A DNA stretch of 64,000 bases from Actinomadura sp. DC4 (GCF_030406325.1 NZ_JAUEQY010000033.1:59332-123331), one strand, 5' to 3'; counted from the stretch's first letter, positions 41,658 to 49,281 are shown. Notes: generated from the sequence alone by a model not told the origin. Numbers and translations are program-made.

Positions 41658-42914
41658 TCACGCCGGCTGAGACTCGTATGCCGGTACCTCCGGCAGATCC
41701 CTGCGCCCGCGTACGGCGGAGAACAGGATGGGCAGCGGCGTCAGCAGGAGCAGCCCGCACACGACCCACAGGGCGGCCCGGTTGCCCGCCAGCTCGCCCA
41801 GGGTCCCCCCGAGCAGCGCGCCGAGAGGCAGCACGCCCCACGAGATGAACCTGATACTGGCGGTCACCCGCGACAGCAGCGCGCGGGACACGGTGGCCTG
41901 GCGGTAACTGCGCGCCAGCAGGCTGAAGATCGTGATGCACACCTCGCGGCCGACCAGCCCGGTGGCGAACACCACCAGGCCCGCGCCGGCGGTGGACAGC
42001 GGCACCAGCAGGGAGATCAGCGGGCAGGCGCAGGCGGTGAGCACCATGGTCCGCGCGCCGCCGAGCCGGGCGGCGACGCGTGGGCCGAGCGCGCCGCCGA
42101 GCACTCCGCCGACACCGCCCAGCGCGAGCAGCACGCCGATCAGCGCGGGGTCGACCTCCACGGAGCGCAGCAGGAACGGCACCAGCAACGTGTCGTACGC
42201 GGCGCCCAGCATGTTCAGGCCCGCGGCGACCAGCATGAGCGGCCGGATCACCGGGTCGGCGAGCACGTACCCCAGTCCCTCGCGGATCCGCGGCAGCATC
42301 CTCCCCCGGTGCGCCACCGCGGCGGGTTCGTCCCGCGTACGGATCGTGGACAGGCACAGCGCGGAGAACAGATAGCTCGCGACGTCGACGAGCAGGGTCA
42401 GCGGTGCGCCGATCAGCTGGGCCAGCGCCCCGCCGGCCGCGGGACCGCCGGTCTGCGCGGCGGACTGGCCGGCCTGCAGCCGGCTGTTGCCCGTCAGCAG
42501 ACCGTCCGCCTCGACGACCAGGGGGAGGTACGTCTGGCCGGCGATGTCGAAGAACACCGAGCCGACGCCGATGACCAGGGCCACGAGGACGAGCTGGGGG
42601 ACGCTCACGACCCCGGCCGCGACCGCGACGGGCACCGAGACGAGCGCGGCCGCGCGTACGAGGTCACAGACGACCATCAGGGGCCGGCGCGCCAGGCGGT
42701 CGACCCAGACGCCGGCGGACAGGCCGAGGACCAGCCACGACACCAGGCCTGCCGCCCCGATCAGGCCGACCTGGAAGGTCGAGGCGTGCAGTGTCACGAG
42801 CGCGACGAGGGACAGCGCCACGGTCGTCAGCGTGGTGCCGAAGTAGCTGACGGTGGTCGCCGCCCACAGGCGTACGAAGTCGCGACCGCCGAAACGTCCG
42901 GCCCACCGGCTCAC
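41658..42914 (-). CDS. MFS exporter of the peptide operon
   Basis: A 418 aa twelve-segment MFS protein of the enterobactin-exporter/macrolide-efflux type (MFS_3): FVRLWAATTVSYFGTTLTTV, LGLSAGVWVDRLARRPLMVV, TGNSRLQAGQSAAQTGGPAAGG and LVGREVCITIFSLLARSYRQ. It probably exports the mature product and gives self-protection. GAGGGGG precedes the GTG start. Lasso loci normally use an ABC exporter, so an MFS pump here is a difference. It lies between the precursor and the Asn-synthetase-like gene, with 31 bases to the latter. Confidence 0.9.
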   Translation of the reverse strand: MSRWAGRFGGRDFVRLWAATTVSYFGTTLTTVALSLVALVTLHASTFQVGLIGAAGLVSWLVLGLSAGVWVDRLARRPLMVVCDLVRAAALVSVPVAVAAGVVSVPQLVLVALVIGVGSVFFDIAGQTYLPLVVEADGLLTGNSRLQAGQSAAQTGGPAAGGALAQLIGAPLTLLVDVASYLFSALCLSTIRTRDEPAAVAHRGRMLPRIREGLGYVLADPVIRPLMLVAAGLNMLGAAYDTLLVPFLLRSVEVDPALIGVLLALGGVGGVLGGALGPRVAARLGGARTMVLTACACPLISLLVPLSTAGAGLVVFATGLVGREVCITIFSLLARSYRQATVSRALLSRVTASIRFISWGVLPLGALLGGTLGELAGNRAALWVVCGLLLLTPLPILFSAVRGRRDLPEVPAYESQPA

Positions 42915-42928
42915 GGCCGATACCCCCT

Positions 42929-42954
42929 CGTCTGCTGAATTCGTCTGCTGAATT
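42929..42954. repeat. 13 bp tandem duplication
   Basis: TCGTCTGCTGAAT occurs twice in direct succession (42929-42941 and 42942-42954) between the peptide gene and the MFS gene. It looks like a recent slippage duplication and sets the distance between the leader-peptide stem-loop and the MFS ribosome-binding site. Confidence 0.85.
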
Positions 42955-42960
42955 CGACAA

Positions 42961-42997
42961 GGGAGCCGAACTCACCTCGTCACGGAGCCCGGCTCCC
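42961..42997 (-). terminator. Stem-loop after the precursor peptide gene, possible attenuator
   Basis: GGGAGCC (42961-42967) pairs with GGCTCCC (42991-42997), and a short GGAGCC/GGCTCC pairing competes with it. It starts 14 bases after the peptide stop. Such structures after precursor genes often make most transcripts end early, giving more peptide than enzyme; partial read-through to the MFS gene is inferred. Confidence 0.4.
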
Positions 42998-43010
42998 GAA
43001 TCGAGCGGGC

Positions 43011-43079
43011 TCAGACGCTGCCTCGGAGCACCGCGTTACTGTCCACCTTCTTCACGGTCGGCTTGCTGTATTTGGTCAT
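43011..43079 (-). CDS. 22-residue putative RiPP precursor / leader peptide
   Basis: A short gene with an ideal Shine-Dalgarno, AAGGAGGTGA at 43084-43093, about seven bases before ATG 43079. The peptide begins MTKYSKPTVKKV and ends AVLRGSV. Y4-x-x-P7-x-V9 matches the YxxPx(L/V) motif that lasso leaders present to the PqqD-like B1 protein. It lacks Cys and Glu; Asp13 is the only acidic residue, so a normal lasso ring is unlikely. It stands in the operon between the oxidoreductase (30-base gap) and the exporter. It may be a complete precursor with a tiny C-terminal core or a carrier peptide that is extended. Too short for automatic gene callers. Confidence 0.75.
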   Translation of the reverse strand: MTKYSKPTVKKVDSNAVLRGSV

Positions 43080-43109
43080 ATCGTCACCTCCTTCACTTTG
43101 AGCAGTCTG

Positions 43110-44237
43110 CTACGTCAACGGCCATTCCCGCCCAGGGGTCACACCGATTCCATCGGTGAAGAACCGCGGGTCGGGCACGTCCACCCAGGCACCTCCCGCT
43201 GCCGCCGAGCCCTCGGACGCGATTCCGGGAAGCATGGTGTCGAGGGCGGCATAGACGCCGAGGGGCGGAGGCGATCCGGACAGGATTCCCTCGACGAAGT
43301 CGAGGGTCGGGCCGTAAGGCGTCTTCCAGAGGCTTTCGTCGGCGGCGAGTTCCCGGTAACGCCCGGGGAGGAACGTCTCGGCATAGGCCTCCAGGGGCTC
43401 CCATTCGCGCTCCGCACTCCGCCCCCGGATATGGACCCTGGGCCGGTCGAAGGGGCCGCGGCCGGACTCGAAGGCTCCGTTGGACCCCTGAACCGCCAGG
43501 TAGGCGGCCTCACGAGGCCGGTACGAGATCAGGTCCTGGCGCATCGTGACCAGCGCGTGGCCGGCCGTCCGGCCCAGCAGCACCATCGTGCTGTCGACCG
43601 CGAAACCGGGCTCGCGTCCCGCTCCGGCGGCGGCGACCGCGACCAGGCGGGTGTCCATCCACCGCAGGAGGGGCCCGAGGGTGTGCGTGGGATAGGTGAC
43701 CGCGTTGCGCCCGGCGTGCCACTCGCCCTGCCAGGTGGGCCGCCCGTCGGGACCGCGCAGCTTGTGCCTGGCCTCGTAGAGGTATTCACCTTCGGCGTAG
43801 TAAAGATCGCCGAACAGGCCGTCGCGCACCATGGCCTCGACGGCCAGGTGGTGCGGGAAGTAGCAGTGGTTCTCCGCCATCATGTAGTACGCGTCGCTCT
43901 GACGGCAGGCGGCCACCAGGTCGTGCGCCTGCTCGATGCCGGCGACCGGGGGTATCTCACTCAGCACGTGGACGCCGCGCCGGAGGGCGGCGGCCGCCTG
44001 CGGGACGTGGTGCTGCTGCGGTGAGGCCAGGTAGACCGCGTCGACGCCGGAGTCGAGCAGCTCGGCGAAGTCACCGGCGATCCGCACGCGCGGATGGGCG
44101 TCGCGGAGCGACGCCCCGGCCTCGGGAGAGGGATCGAACGCGGCGACGAGCTCCGCACGGGGGACGCGGGCGAGGGCGCTCACGAAGCTCGCGCCCCGGC
44201 GGAGCCCGGCGATGCCGAAACGAACGATGTCGGCCAT
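43110..44237 (-). CDS. Gfo/Idh/MocA-family oxidoreductase
   Basis: A 375 aa NAD(P)-dependent sugar oxidoreductase. The Rossmann end reads FGIAGLRRGASFVSAL, the second strand AVYLASPQQHHVPQAAAALR. The EKP motif is E94-I-P (LSEIPPVAGIEQAHDL), so the usual lysine is Ile95; a group of relatives has SE(V/I)P here. MMAENHCYFPHHLAVEAMVR and the substrate-side histidine in THTLGPLLRWMDT follow. It probably oxidises or reduces a sugar or cyclitol made by the transketolase pair upstream. It is 43 bases downstream of the C-terminal transketolase gene. Confidence 0.87.
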   Translation of the reverse strand: MADIVRFGIAGLRRGASFVSALARVPRAELVAAFDPSPEAGASLRDAHPRVRIAGDFAELLDSGVDAVYLASPQQHHVPQAAAALRRGVHVLSEIPPVAGIEQAHDLVAACRQSDAYYMMAENHCYFPHHLAVEAMVRDGLFGDLYYAEGEYLYEARHKLRGPDGRPTWQGEWHAGRNAVTYPTHTLGPLLRWMDTRLVAVAAAGAGREPGFAVDSTMVLLGRTAGHALVTMRQDLISYRPREAAYLAVQGSNGAFESGRGPFDRPRVHIRGRSAEREWEPLEAYAETFLPGRYRELAADESLWKTPYGPTLDFVEGILSGSPPPLGVYAALDTMLPGIASEGSAAAGGAWVDVPDPRFFTDGIGVTPGREWPLT

Positions 44238-44280
44238 GCGAAACCACCTTCCCGGCGATGGTCGAGGGCCCGGGCCGGGC

Positions 44281-45204
44281 TCAGTGCAGGAGTTCGCGCG
44301 CCGACCGTACGACGGCGCCGGTGGTGAGGCCGTACGCCTCCAGGAGCTCGACGGCGGGCGCGGACTCGGCGTAGGTCTCCAGCCCCACGAACCGCATGGG
44401 CACCGGGCACCGGGTGGCCAGCGTCTGCGCCACGATGCCGGCCAGGCCGCCCTGCTTCAGGTGCTCCTCGACCACGACGATCCGGCCGGTCTCCCGCGCG
44501 GCGGTCTCCAGCGCCCGCGCGTCGACGGGCTGGAGCGTCGAGACGTTGATCACCCGGCACGCGACGCCGTCGCCGGCGAGGACCTCCGACGCCTCCAGGG
44601 CGACCTCCACCATGGTGCCGGTGGCGACGATGGTGAGGTCGTGGCCCGGTTTGAGGACGTTCGCCGTGCCGGTCGCGAAGGGTTCGGAGCCGGAGACGTC
44701 CGCCGCCGACTTGTACCGGCTGCAGCGGAGGTAGGAGGGACCGTCACCCTCCAGCGCGCCGCGGAGCGCGGCGGCGGTCTGCGGCGCGTCGGCGGGCACG
44801 ACCACGCGGACGCCGGGGAGCGAGCACATCAGGGCGAGGTCCTCGACCGCCTGCGCGGAGATGCCGTCCTCGCCGACCGTGATGCCGCCGTGCGTGCCGA
44901 CCAGTGTGACGTTCAGCCGCGGCTGGGCGACGAGGAGGCGCATCTGGTCGAACGCGCGGCTCGTCAGGAAGGCGGCGAACGAAACGGCGACCGCCGGGAC
45001 GCCCGAGGCGGCGAACCCGGCCGCGATCGAGACGAGGCTCTGCTCGGCGATGCCGCAGTTGAAGTACCGGCCGGGGAACCGCTGCGCGAACGCCTGAGTA
45101 CGGGTGGGTTCGGACACGCCGGCGTCGAGCACGACGAAGTCCGGCCTTTCCAGGCCCAATTCGACCAGGGCCTTGCCGAAGGCGTCGCGCGTGGAGGTCC
45201 GCAT
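44281..45204 (-). CDS. Transketolase, C-terminal subunit
   Basis: A 307 aa pyrimidine-binding plus C-terminal half of a split transketolase: FVVLDAGVSEPTRTQAFAQR, FPGRYFNCGIAEQSLVSIAA (with the catalytic Glu), VGTHGGITVGEDGISAQAVE and DLTIVATGTMVEVALEASE. I chose ATG 45204 (MRTSTRDAFG); a GTG at 45237 in frame would overlap the N-subunit gene. With its partner it should move two-carbon units between sugar phosphates, or act like DXS. In this operon it probably supplies an unusual sugar. Confidence 0.92.
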   Translation of the reverse strand: MRTSTRDAFGKALVELGLERPDFVVLDAGVSEPTRTQAFAQRFPGRYFNCGIAEQSLVSIAAGFAASGVPAVAVSFAAFLTSRAFDQMRLLVAQPRLNVTLVGTHGGITVGEDGISAQAVEDLALMCSLPGVRVVVPADAPQTAAALRGALEGDGPSYLRCSRYKSAADVSGSEPFATGTANVLKPGHDLTIVATGTMVEVALEASEVLAGDGVACRVINVSTLQPVDARALETAARETGRIVVVEEHLKQGGLAGIVAQTLATRCPVPMRFVGLETYAESAPAVELLEAYGLTTGAVVRSARELLH

Positions 45205-45211
45205 GTGCCGG

Positions 45212-46078
45212 CTATGTCCTTTCGAGGTAGCGCTCACCGGCCGGGTTCAGCTCGGCTATCGCCTCGTCCAGCAATTCCGAGGGCAATGGGTTCATGTGGT
45301 ACTCGGGATTGTCGGCCACCTGCCGGCTTCCCTTTCCCCGCACCGTGCGGGCGATGAGCGCCTTCGGCCGGCCGTTCCTGGAGTCGCGTGCGTCGGTGAG
45401 CTCACGGAGGAGAGCCGGCAGATCGTGGCCGTCGACCTCACGCGTGTCCCAGCCGAACGCCTCCCATTTCTTCGCCATCGGCTCCATGGGGCCGTACGGC
45501 AGGGAGCCGGCCGCCTCACGCTGGTGGTCGTTCCGGTCGACGATCACGGTGAGCGTGTCGAGGTCCCAGGTCGCCGCGTTGATCGCGGCCTCCCAGATCT
45601 GCCCCTCGTTGCACTCGCCGTCGCCCACCATGACGAACGTGTGGTGATCCCGGTCGGTGACACGGGCGGCCAGGGCGACGCCGATCCCGAAGGAGAGTCC
45701 CTGTCCGAGAGAGCCGGAGGACGCCTCGACGCCGGGCGTACGGGTCATGTCGGGGAAGCCCGGCAGCCGGCTCCCGAGACGCCGCAGGGTGCGCAGCTCG
45801 GCGGCGGGGAAGTAGCCGGAAAGGGTGAGAGCGGCGTAAAGCGCGGGGGCGGCATGTCCCTTGCTGAGAATGAAACGGTCGCGTTCCGGCCAGCCGGGAG
45901 CCTCCGGGCGGTGCCGCATGAGGTGGAAGTACAGCACGGAGATGACGTCCGCCGCGGAGAGCGACGGGCCGGGGTGACCGCTGCCGGCGAGTGTCGTCAT
46001 TTCCAGGACCAGAGTGCGAAGCCGCACCGCCTTTTCGGCGATTGCCTGAATGTCGTCCGTACTCGCTGGTTCGGTCAT
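45212..46078 (-). CDS. Transketolase, N-terminal subunit
   Basis: A 288 aa thiamine-diphosphate-binding half of a split transketolase. The TPP motif is VMVGDGECNEGQIWEAAINA followed by VIVDRND. Also seen: TTLAGSGHPGPSLSAADVIS, RFILSKGHAAPALYAAL and EASSGSLGQGLSFGIGVALA. It acts with the adjacent C-terminal subunit. Split transketolases are common in secondary-metabolite and archaeal sugar pathways. There is a 43-base gap to the NDK-like gene upstream. Confidence 0.93.
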   Translation of the reverse strand: MTEPASTDDIQAIAEKAVRLRTLVLEMTTLAGSGHPGPSLSAADVISVLYFHLMRHRPEAPGWPERDRFILSKGHAAPALYAALTLSGYFPAAELRTLRRLGSRLPGFPDMTRTPGVEASSGSLGQGLSFGIGVALAARVTDRDHHTFVMVGDGECNEGQIWEAAINAATWDLDTLTVIVDRNDHQREAAGSLPYGPMEPMAKKWEAFGWDTREVDGHDLPALLRELTDARDSRNGRPKALIARTVRGKGSRQVADNPEYHMNPLPSELLDEAIAELNPAGERYLERT

Positions 46079-46121
46079 CTGCCTTCACTGTCCTCGGGTA
46101 AACGACAAGATACACGAACCC

Positions 46122-47171
46122 CTATATATGCCTGACCGAATCCAGCTCTCGGCTACGTAGGGAGAGCGACAGCCACTCTGTGTTGAAAACGATGCCGTCC
46201 CGCGTGCCGAGTGGCATCCCCGCCTTTTCCGCGGCGTCGTGCAAACGCGCCGGATCGAATCCGGACGCGAACAGCGCGCTCTCCGCCTCGGCGAATGCGG
46301 TCAGCGGCGGTTCCGGTGAATCGACTTCCCGCCGAAGGAGCGGGTACACGGGCCGGAAGCGCGACCTGAACTCGGCGAGGAGCTCGACGGGCCGTTCGGG
46401 GGAGCGGCTCGCGACCCAGGCGGCCTCGGCGTCGACGAGGCGCTCCGCCTCCGCGAGATCGGCCGCGGGCCGCGCCGCCCGCAGCCGTTCGAGCAGGTTC
46501 CGGCGGAACGCCACGGCCACGTGCGTCAGTGAGGCGCCCGCCGGCAGGCCGGTCGCCGGCGTCAGGGACAACGCGTCCTCGCGGCCACGGCCCGAGGGCA
46601 CGGCTCCTGCGCGCTTCCACAGGGTGAACAGATCCTGCTCCGGCAGCATGACCGCGGCCTCCCGCAGGAGTTCCGGCGGGCCGTCCGGCATGTGCACGAA
46701 GTTGTTGAACGTGTTGGCCGCGCCGAGACGGTGGCGGAGATGGTGCGGAGCGGTCCGGTCCGGGTCGGCCTTGCCCTTCAGCTCGCACAGCCGGGTCGCC
46801 ACCGGAACGCCGTCCCGCACCGGGCCGACGACGGCCAGCAGCAGAGAGGGACCGCAGGTCAGCAGCTGCGACACGATGCGGATCCGGTCCGCGTCGTGGT
46901 CGGCGATCTGGTACTTCCAGATGCGGTGGATGCGGTCGTCGGTGAGTCGCACCGCGTGCGCGTACTCCACGCTGAAGCCGTGCTCGTCGAGCCAGTCCAG
47001 GGCCACCGGGGTCCGGCGGGTGGCGAGGGAGAGCGGCGGGAGGAGGAGCACCGCCGTCGAGGCGAGGACCTCCTCGGCGGCCGTCCCGGTGGCGGCGCGC
47101 ATGACCCGGACGCCCGCGGTGAAGTCGAGGTCGTCCTCGTACCGCGTGAAGGCGTCGTCCGCGTGAGACAT
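46122..47171 (-). CDS. NDP-kinase-fold protein 1, degenerate phosphate site
   Basis: A 349 aa protein. Residues about 38-180 align by eye with nucleoside diphosphate kinases: STAVLLLPPLSLATRRTPVA, LDWLDEHGFSVEYAHAV, GKADPDRTAPHHLRHRLG and NNFVHMPDGPPELLREA, where N157 and H160 match the catalytic N-x-x-H. The KPD of the family reads Pro45-Pro46-Leu, so the phosphate-binding lysine is gone. The C-terminal ~170 residues are helical and unrecognised. It is a paralogue of the next gene upstream. It may be a nucleotide-binding partner rather than an active kinase. Confidence 0.65.
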   Translation of the reverse strand: MSHADDAFTRYEDDLDFTAGVRVMRAATGTAAEEVLASTAVLLLPPLSLATRRTPVALDWLDEHGFSVEYAHAVRLTDDRIHRIWKYQIADHDADRIRIVSQLLTCGPSLLLAVVGPVRDGVPVATRLCELKGKADPDRTAPHHLRHRLGAANTFNNFVHMPDGPPELLREAAVMLPEQDLFTLWKRAGAVPSGRGREDALSLTPATGLPAGASLTHVAVAFRRNLLERLRAARPAADLAEAERLVDAEAAWVASRSPERPVELLAEFRSRFRPVYPLLRREVDSPEPPLTAFAEAESALFASGFDPARLHDAAEKAGMPLGTRDGIVFNTEWLSLSLRSRELDSVRHI

Positions 47172-47201
47172 CCTGGCTTTCTCCCTCGGGGGTGGGTGTC
47201 C

Positions 47202-48119
47202 TCAGCCGCTGGCCGAGGCGTCCGGCAGCAGGCTCGAGACGCCGGGCAGGTACGGATCCAGCAGGTACGTCGCGAGCACGATCCGCTGCCAGCGGCTCAC
47301 CGCGATGCCGCAGTCGTCGGCCAGGCCGAGCAGCGAGCGCCAGTCCCGTGATCGCCCGGACCGTATCCGGGACAGTAGTGATCTCATCGCCGCCGCGGAG
47401 GACCGGGGGCCGCCGGCGGGCGCGCGGGCCAAATCGGCCAGCGTACGGTCCAGGTCCAGGTCGGCCGGGGGTGCCGCGGCCTCGAGCCGGGCGGCGAGAG
47501 CGTGGGCGCTCGCGGTGGCGTCCCGCCCGGCCAGGGCGTCGCGGTAGAGGGCCATCCGGGTGTCGTGGTCGCAGAGAACGGCCAGTTCGCGTACGAGGTC
47601 GGCGGGCTCGTCCGCCGCGTGCACGAGGTTCAGCTGGTAGTTGAAGCCGCCCAGGTCGTGGCGGAGCTGTCCCTGGCGGCAGTCGGCGGGATCCGCCGGG
47701 CCCTTGACCCGGTTGAAGGTCACCGTGGCGGCCTCGCCGGGGCTGTGTCGCGCCAGGACCACCAGCAGGCAGTCGGTGGCCGTCATGTAGAGGTCGGCCG
47801 CGTCCCTGCGGTCGCGGCTGGCGGCGCCCAGTCCGTAGTGCCACAGCGCGCGGACGCTGTGCCGGTCCATCGTCACGATGGTGGCCCCGGTGATGGAGAA
47901 GCCGTTGGCCAGGACCCACCGCAGCGCCGGAGCCAGCCGCCGGGTGACCACGGCGTCCGGCTTGAGCAGGAGCAGCGCGTGGGCGTGGCAGAGCTCCCAG
48001 GCCGAGTCCCCCGCCGCAGTCGTGAGGTCCTCGAAGCCGTCGAGGAAGTAGGCGTCCGTCTCGTAGAGCGCGAGCTTGTCCGGCAGGCTCGACAGGAACG
48101 CCGGGACCGGACCGGTCAC
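47202..48119 (-). CDS. NDP-kinase-fold protein 2, active-site residues intact
   Basis: A 305 aa protein. Residues about 46-180 resemble an NDP kinase: ALLLLKPDAVVTRRLAPALR contains Lys53 of KPD, ANGFSITGATIVTMDR the second strand, RQGQLRHDLGGFNYQLNLVH the R153, N164 and H167 of the phospho-histidine site. A ~125 aa helical C-terminal part follows. NDP kinases are usually ~140 aa housekeeping enzymes, so two large divergent ones in a biosynthetic operon are unexpected. It may phosphorylate a sugar phosphate or a peptide-bound group. Confidence 0.7.
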   Translation of the reverse strand: MTGPVPAFLSSLPDKLALYETDAYFLDGFEDLTTAAGDSAWELCHAHALLLLKPDAVVTRRLAPALRWVLANGFSITGATIVTMDRHSVRALWHYGLGAASRDRRDAADLYMTATDCLLVVLARHSPGEAATVTFNRVKGPADPADCRQGQLRHDLGGFNYQLNLVHAADEPADLVRELAVLCDHDTRMALYRDALAGRDATASAHALAARLEAAAPPADLDLDRTLADLARAPAGGPRSSAAAMRSLLSRIRSGRSRDWRSLLGLADDCGIAVSRWQRIVLATYLLDPYLPGVSSLLPDASASG

Positions 48120-48125
48120 CGCGAC

Positions 48126-48767
48126 TCAGCCGCCGATGGCGGCGGCCCGCCGGCCGACGTCCTCAGGGTCGAGGATCTCACCGTCGAGCGCGACGGCGGC
48201 GAACGCGCTCAGGGGGATCCGCTCGAAGACCGGGGCGCCGAGGCGGGAGAAGACGCTCTCGGGGACGAGCTTCAGCGAGGTGGTGACCACCAGCATCGGA
48301 ACCCGGGCGGCGAGCTCGGCCGTGCCCTTGATGTTCAGCACCTCGGTCGCGCCGATCGCGTCGGCCCCGGCCAGCCCGATCGCGGCGTCGTCGTCGGTCC
48401 CGTGCCCGAGCCGGGCCAGCACCTGGCTCACGACCGAGCTGCTGGGCGCGACCGTGACCGCGCCGCCGTGGCCGGCCACCCACTGAGCGGCCGCGGCCAC
48501 GCTCTTGTCGACGTCCTCGTCCAGCTCTCGCCGGATGCGCCGCAGCGCGGCGGCCGGTTCGTCGCCGTGGACGGCGTTGCCGATGTGCCAGATGGGCGCG
48601 TAACCGGGAAGCCGGGCGCTCAGGATCGCCGCCGCCTGTTCGAGGGCGCCACGGTCGCCGGTGAGTTCGAGCAGGCCGGCGATGGCGAGACGCGCGACGC
48701 CGGTCGCGCCGGCCGTCTTGGTCGTGAGGGCTTCCTGGAGGGCCGTGGGCAGTGCGGCATCGTCCAC
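48126..48767 (-). CDS. eIF2B/MtnA-like isomerase-fold protein, short
   Basis: A 213 aa protein resembling the IF-2B alpha/beta/delta family, which includes methylthioribose-1-phosphate and ribose-1,5-bisphosphate isomerases. The clear stretch is IGLAGADAIGATEVLNIKGT, with Asp136 equal to the catalytic Asp, and VTTSLKLVPESVFSRLGAPV. The catalytic cysteine region reads TVAPSSSVVSQVL, without Cys. It is shorter than the usual 280-370 aa. GTG 48767 has AAAGGG upstream. It heads the operon and could supply a ketose-1-phosphate to the transketolase step. Confidence 0.75.
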   Translation of the reverse strand: MDDAALPTALQEALTTKTAGATGVARLAIAGLLELTGDRGALEQAAAILSARLPGYAPIWHIGNAVHGDEPAAALRRIRRELDEDVDKSVAAAAQWVAGHGGAVTVAPSSSVVSQVLARLGHGTDDDAAIGLAGADAIGATEVLNIKGTAELAARVPMLVVTTSLKLVPESVFSRLGAPVFERIPLSAFAAVALDGEILDPEDVGRRAAAIGG

Positions 48768-48812
48768 CTGTGCACCCTTTTCCTGCTCTGTCGAGAACGC
48801 CTGTTCCTGATG

Positions 48813-48818
48813 ATCTTA
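48813..48818 (-). promoter_or_regulatory. Candidate -10 element of the peptide operon
   Basis: On the minus strand TAAGAT lies about 45 bases before the first gene, inside the 106-base gap after the RNase gene. No -35 hexamer stands at the standard distance (a TTGGGT is 21 bases away), so the operon may need an activator. Confidence 0.25.
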
Positions 48819-48873
48819 GTGAGAACCACCAGGAAACCGACCCAAGGGGCGTTAGAGCAGTGAAGCGCACATT

Positions 48874-49281
48874 TCAGCAGCCGGGAGCGGAGTGGAAGGT
48901 GCGGTAGTGGTCCAGGCTGTACCAGGTCTGGGTGGTGTCGCCGTCGCGGACCAGCCGCTCGGCGTCGCGGTGGGTCTGGGGCGCGGGGCGGGGGTTGACG
49001 TCGTACTCGTGGTACGCCCCCGAGGAGGGCAGGTGGCCCTCGCGGTCGCCGAAGGTGTTGCCACCGCGCAGGTAGCCGCCGGGGACCTGGTAGGTCATCG
49101 GCCGCTCGGTGGCCGGCCAGCCCAGCCCCCGCCACAGCTCGCACGCCCTGGTGACCTGCGGGGGAGGCGCCACCCGGTGCCCGCGCGCCGGGCCGGTCGC
49201 GGCGGTGGCCGCGGCCACCGCGATCGCGGCCGCCGCGGCGATCGAGGCGGTCGCGCCCAGCAGGGCGGTGATACGGGTCAC
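48874..49281 (-). CDS. Secreted guanyl-specific ribonuclease (RNase Sa/T1-like)
   Basis: A 135 aa protein with a signal or anchor segment (about 4-30, TALLGATASIAAAAAIAVAA) and a microbial ribonuclease domain: LPSSGAYHEYDVNPRPAPQT has the catalytic Glu in YHEY, TERLV-region arginines follow, and YSLDHYRTFHSAPGC carries the catalytic His and the C-terminal cysteine of the conserved disulphide (partner in RACELWRG). It cuts RNA after G outside the cell. No barstar-like inhibitor gene is adjacent. GAGGAGA precedes the GTG start at 49281. Confidence 0.87.
   Translation of the reverse strand: MTRITALLGATASIAAAAAIAVAAATAATGPARGHRVAPPPQVTRACELWRGLGWPATERPMTYQVPGGYLRGGNTFGDREGHLPSSGAYHEYDVNPRPAPQTHRDAERLVRDGDTTQTWYSLDHYRTFHSAPGC

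Noticed and set aside
37451..48767. A standard lasso-peptide cluster
   Set aside because: No transglutaminase-like B2 protease, no ABC exporter, and the peptide has no usable ring-forming core, so only a relation to lasso systems is claimed.
48853..48873. Six-codon ORF (MCASLL) before the peptide operon as a possible microcin-C-like peptide
   Set aside because: No ribosome-binding site; its start overlaps the RNase stop region and nothing supports translation.
48874..49281. RNase as part of a toxin-immunity pair or polymorphic toxin
   Set aside because: No barstar-like gene or toxin delivery domain adjoins; it looks like a plain secreted RNase Sa relative.
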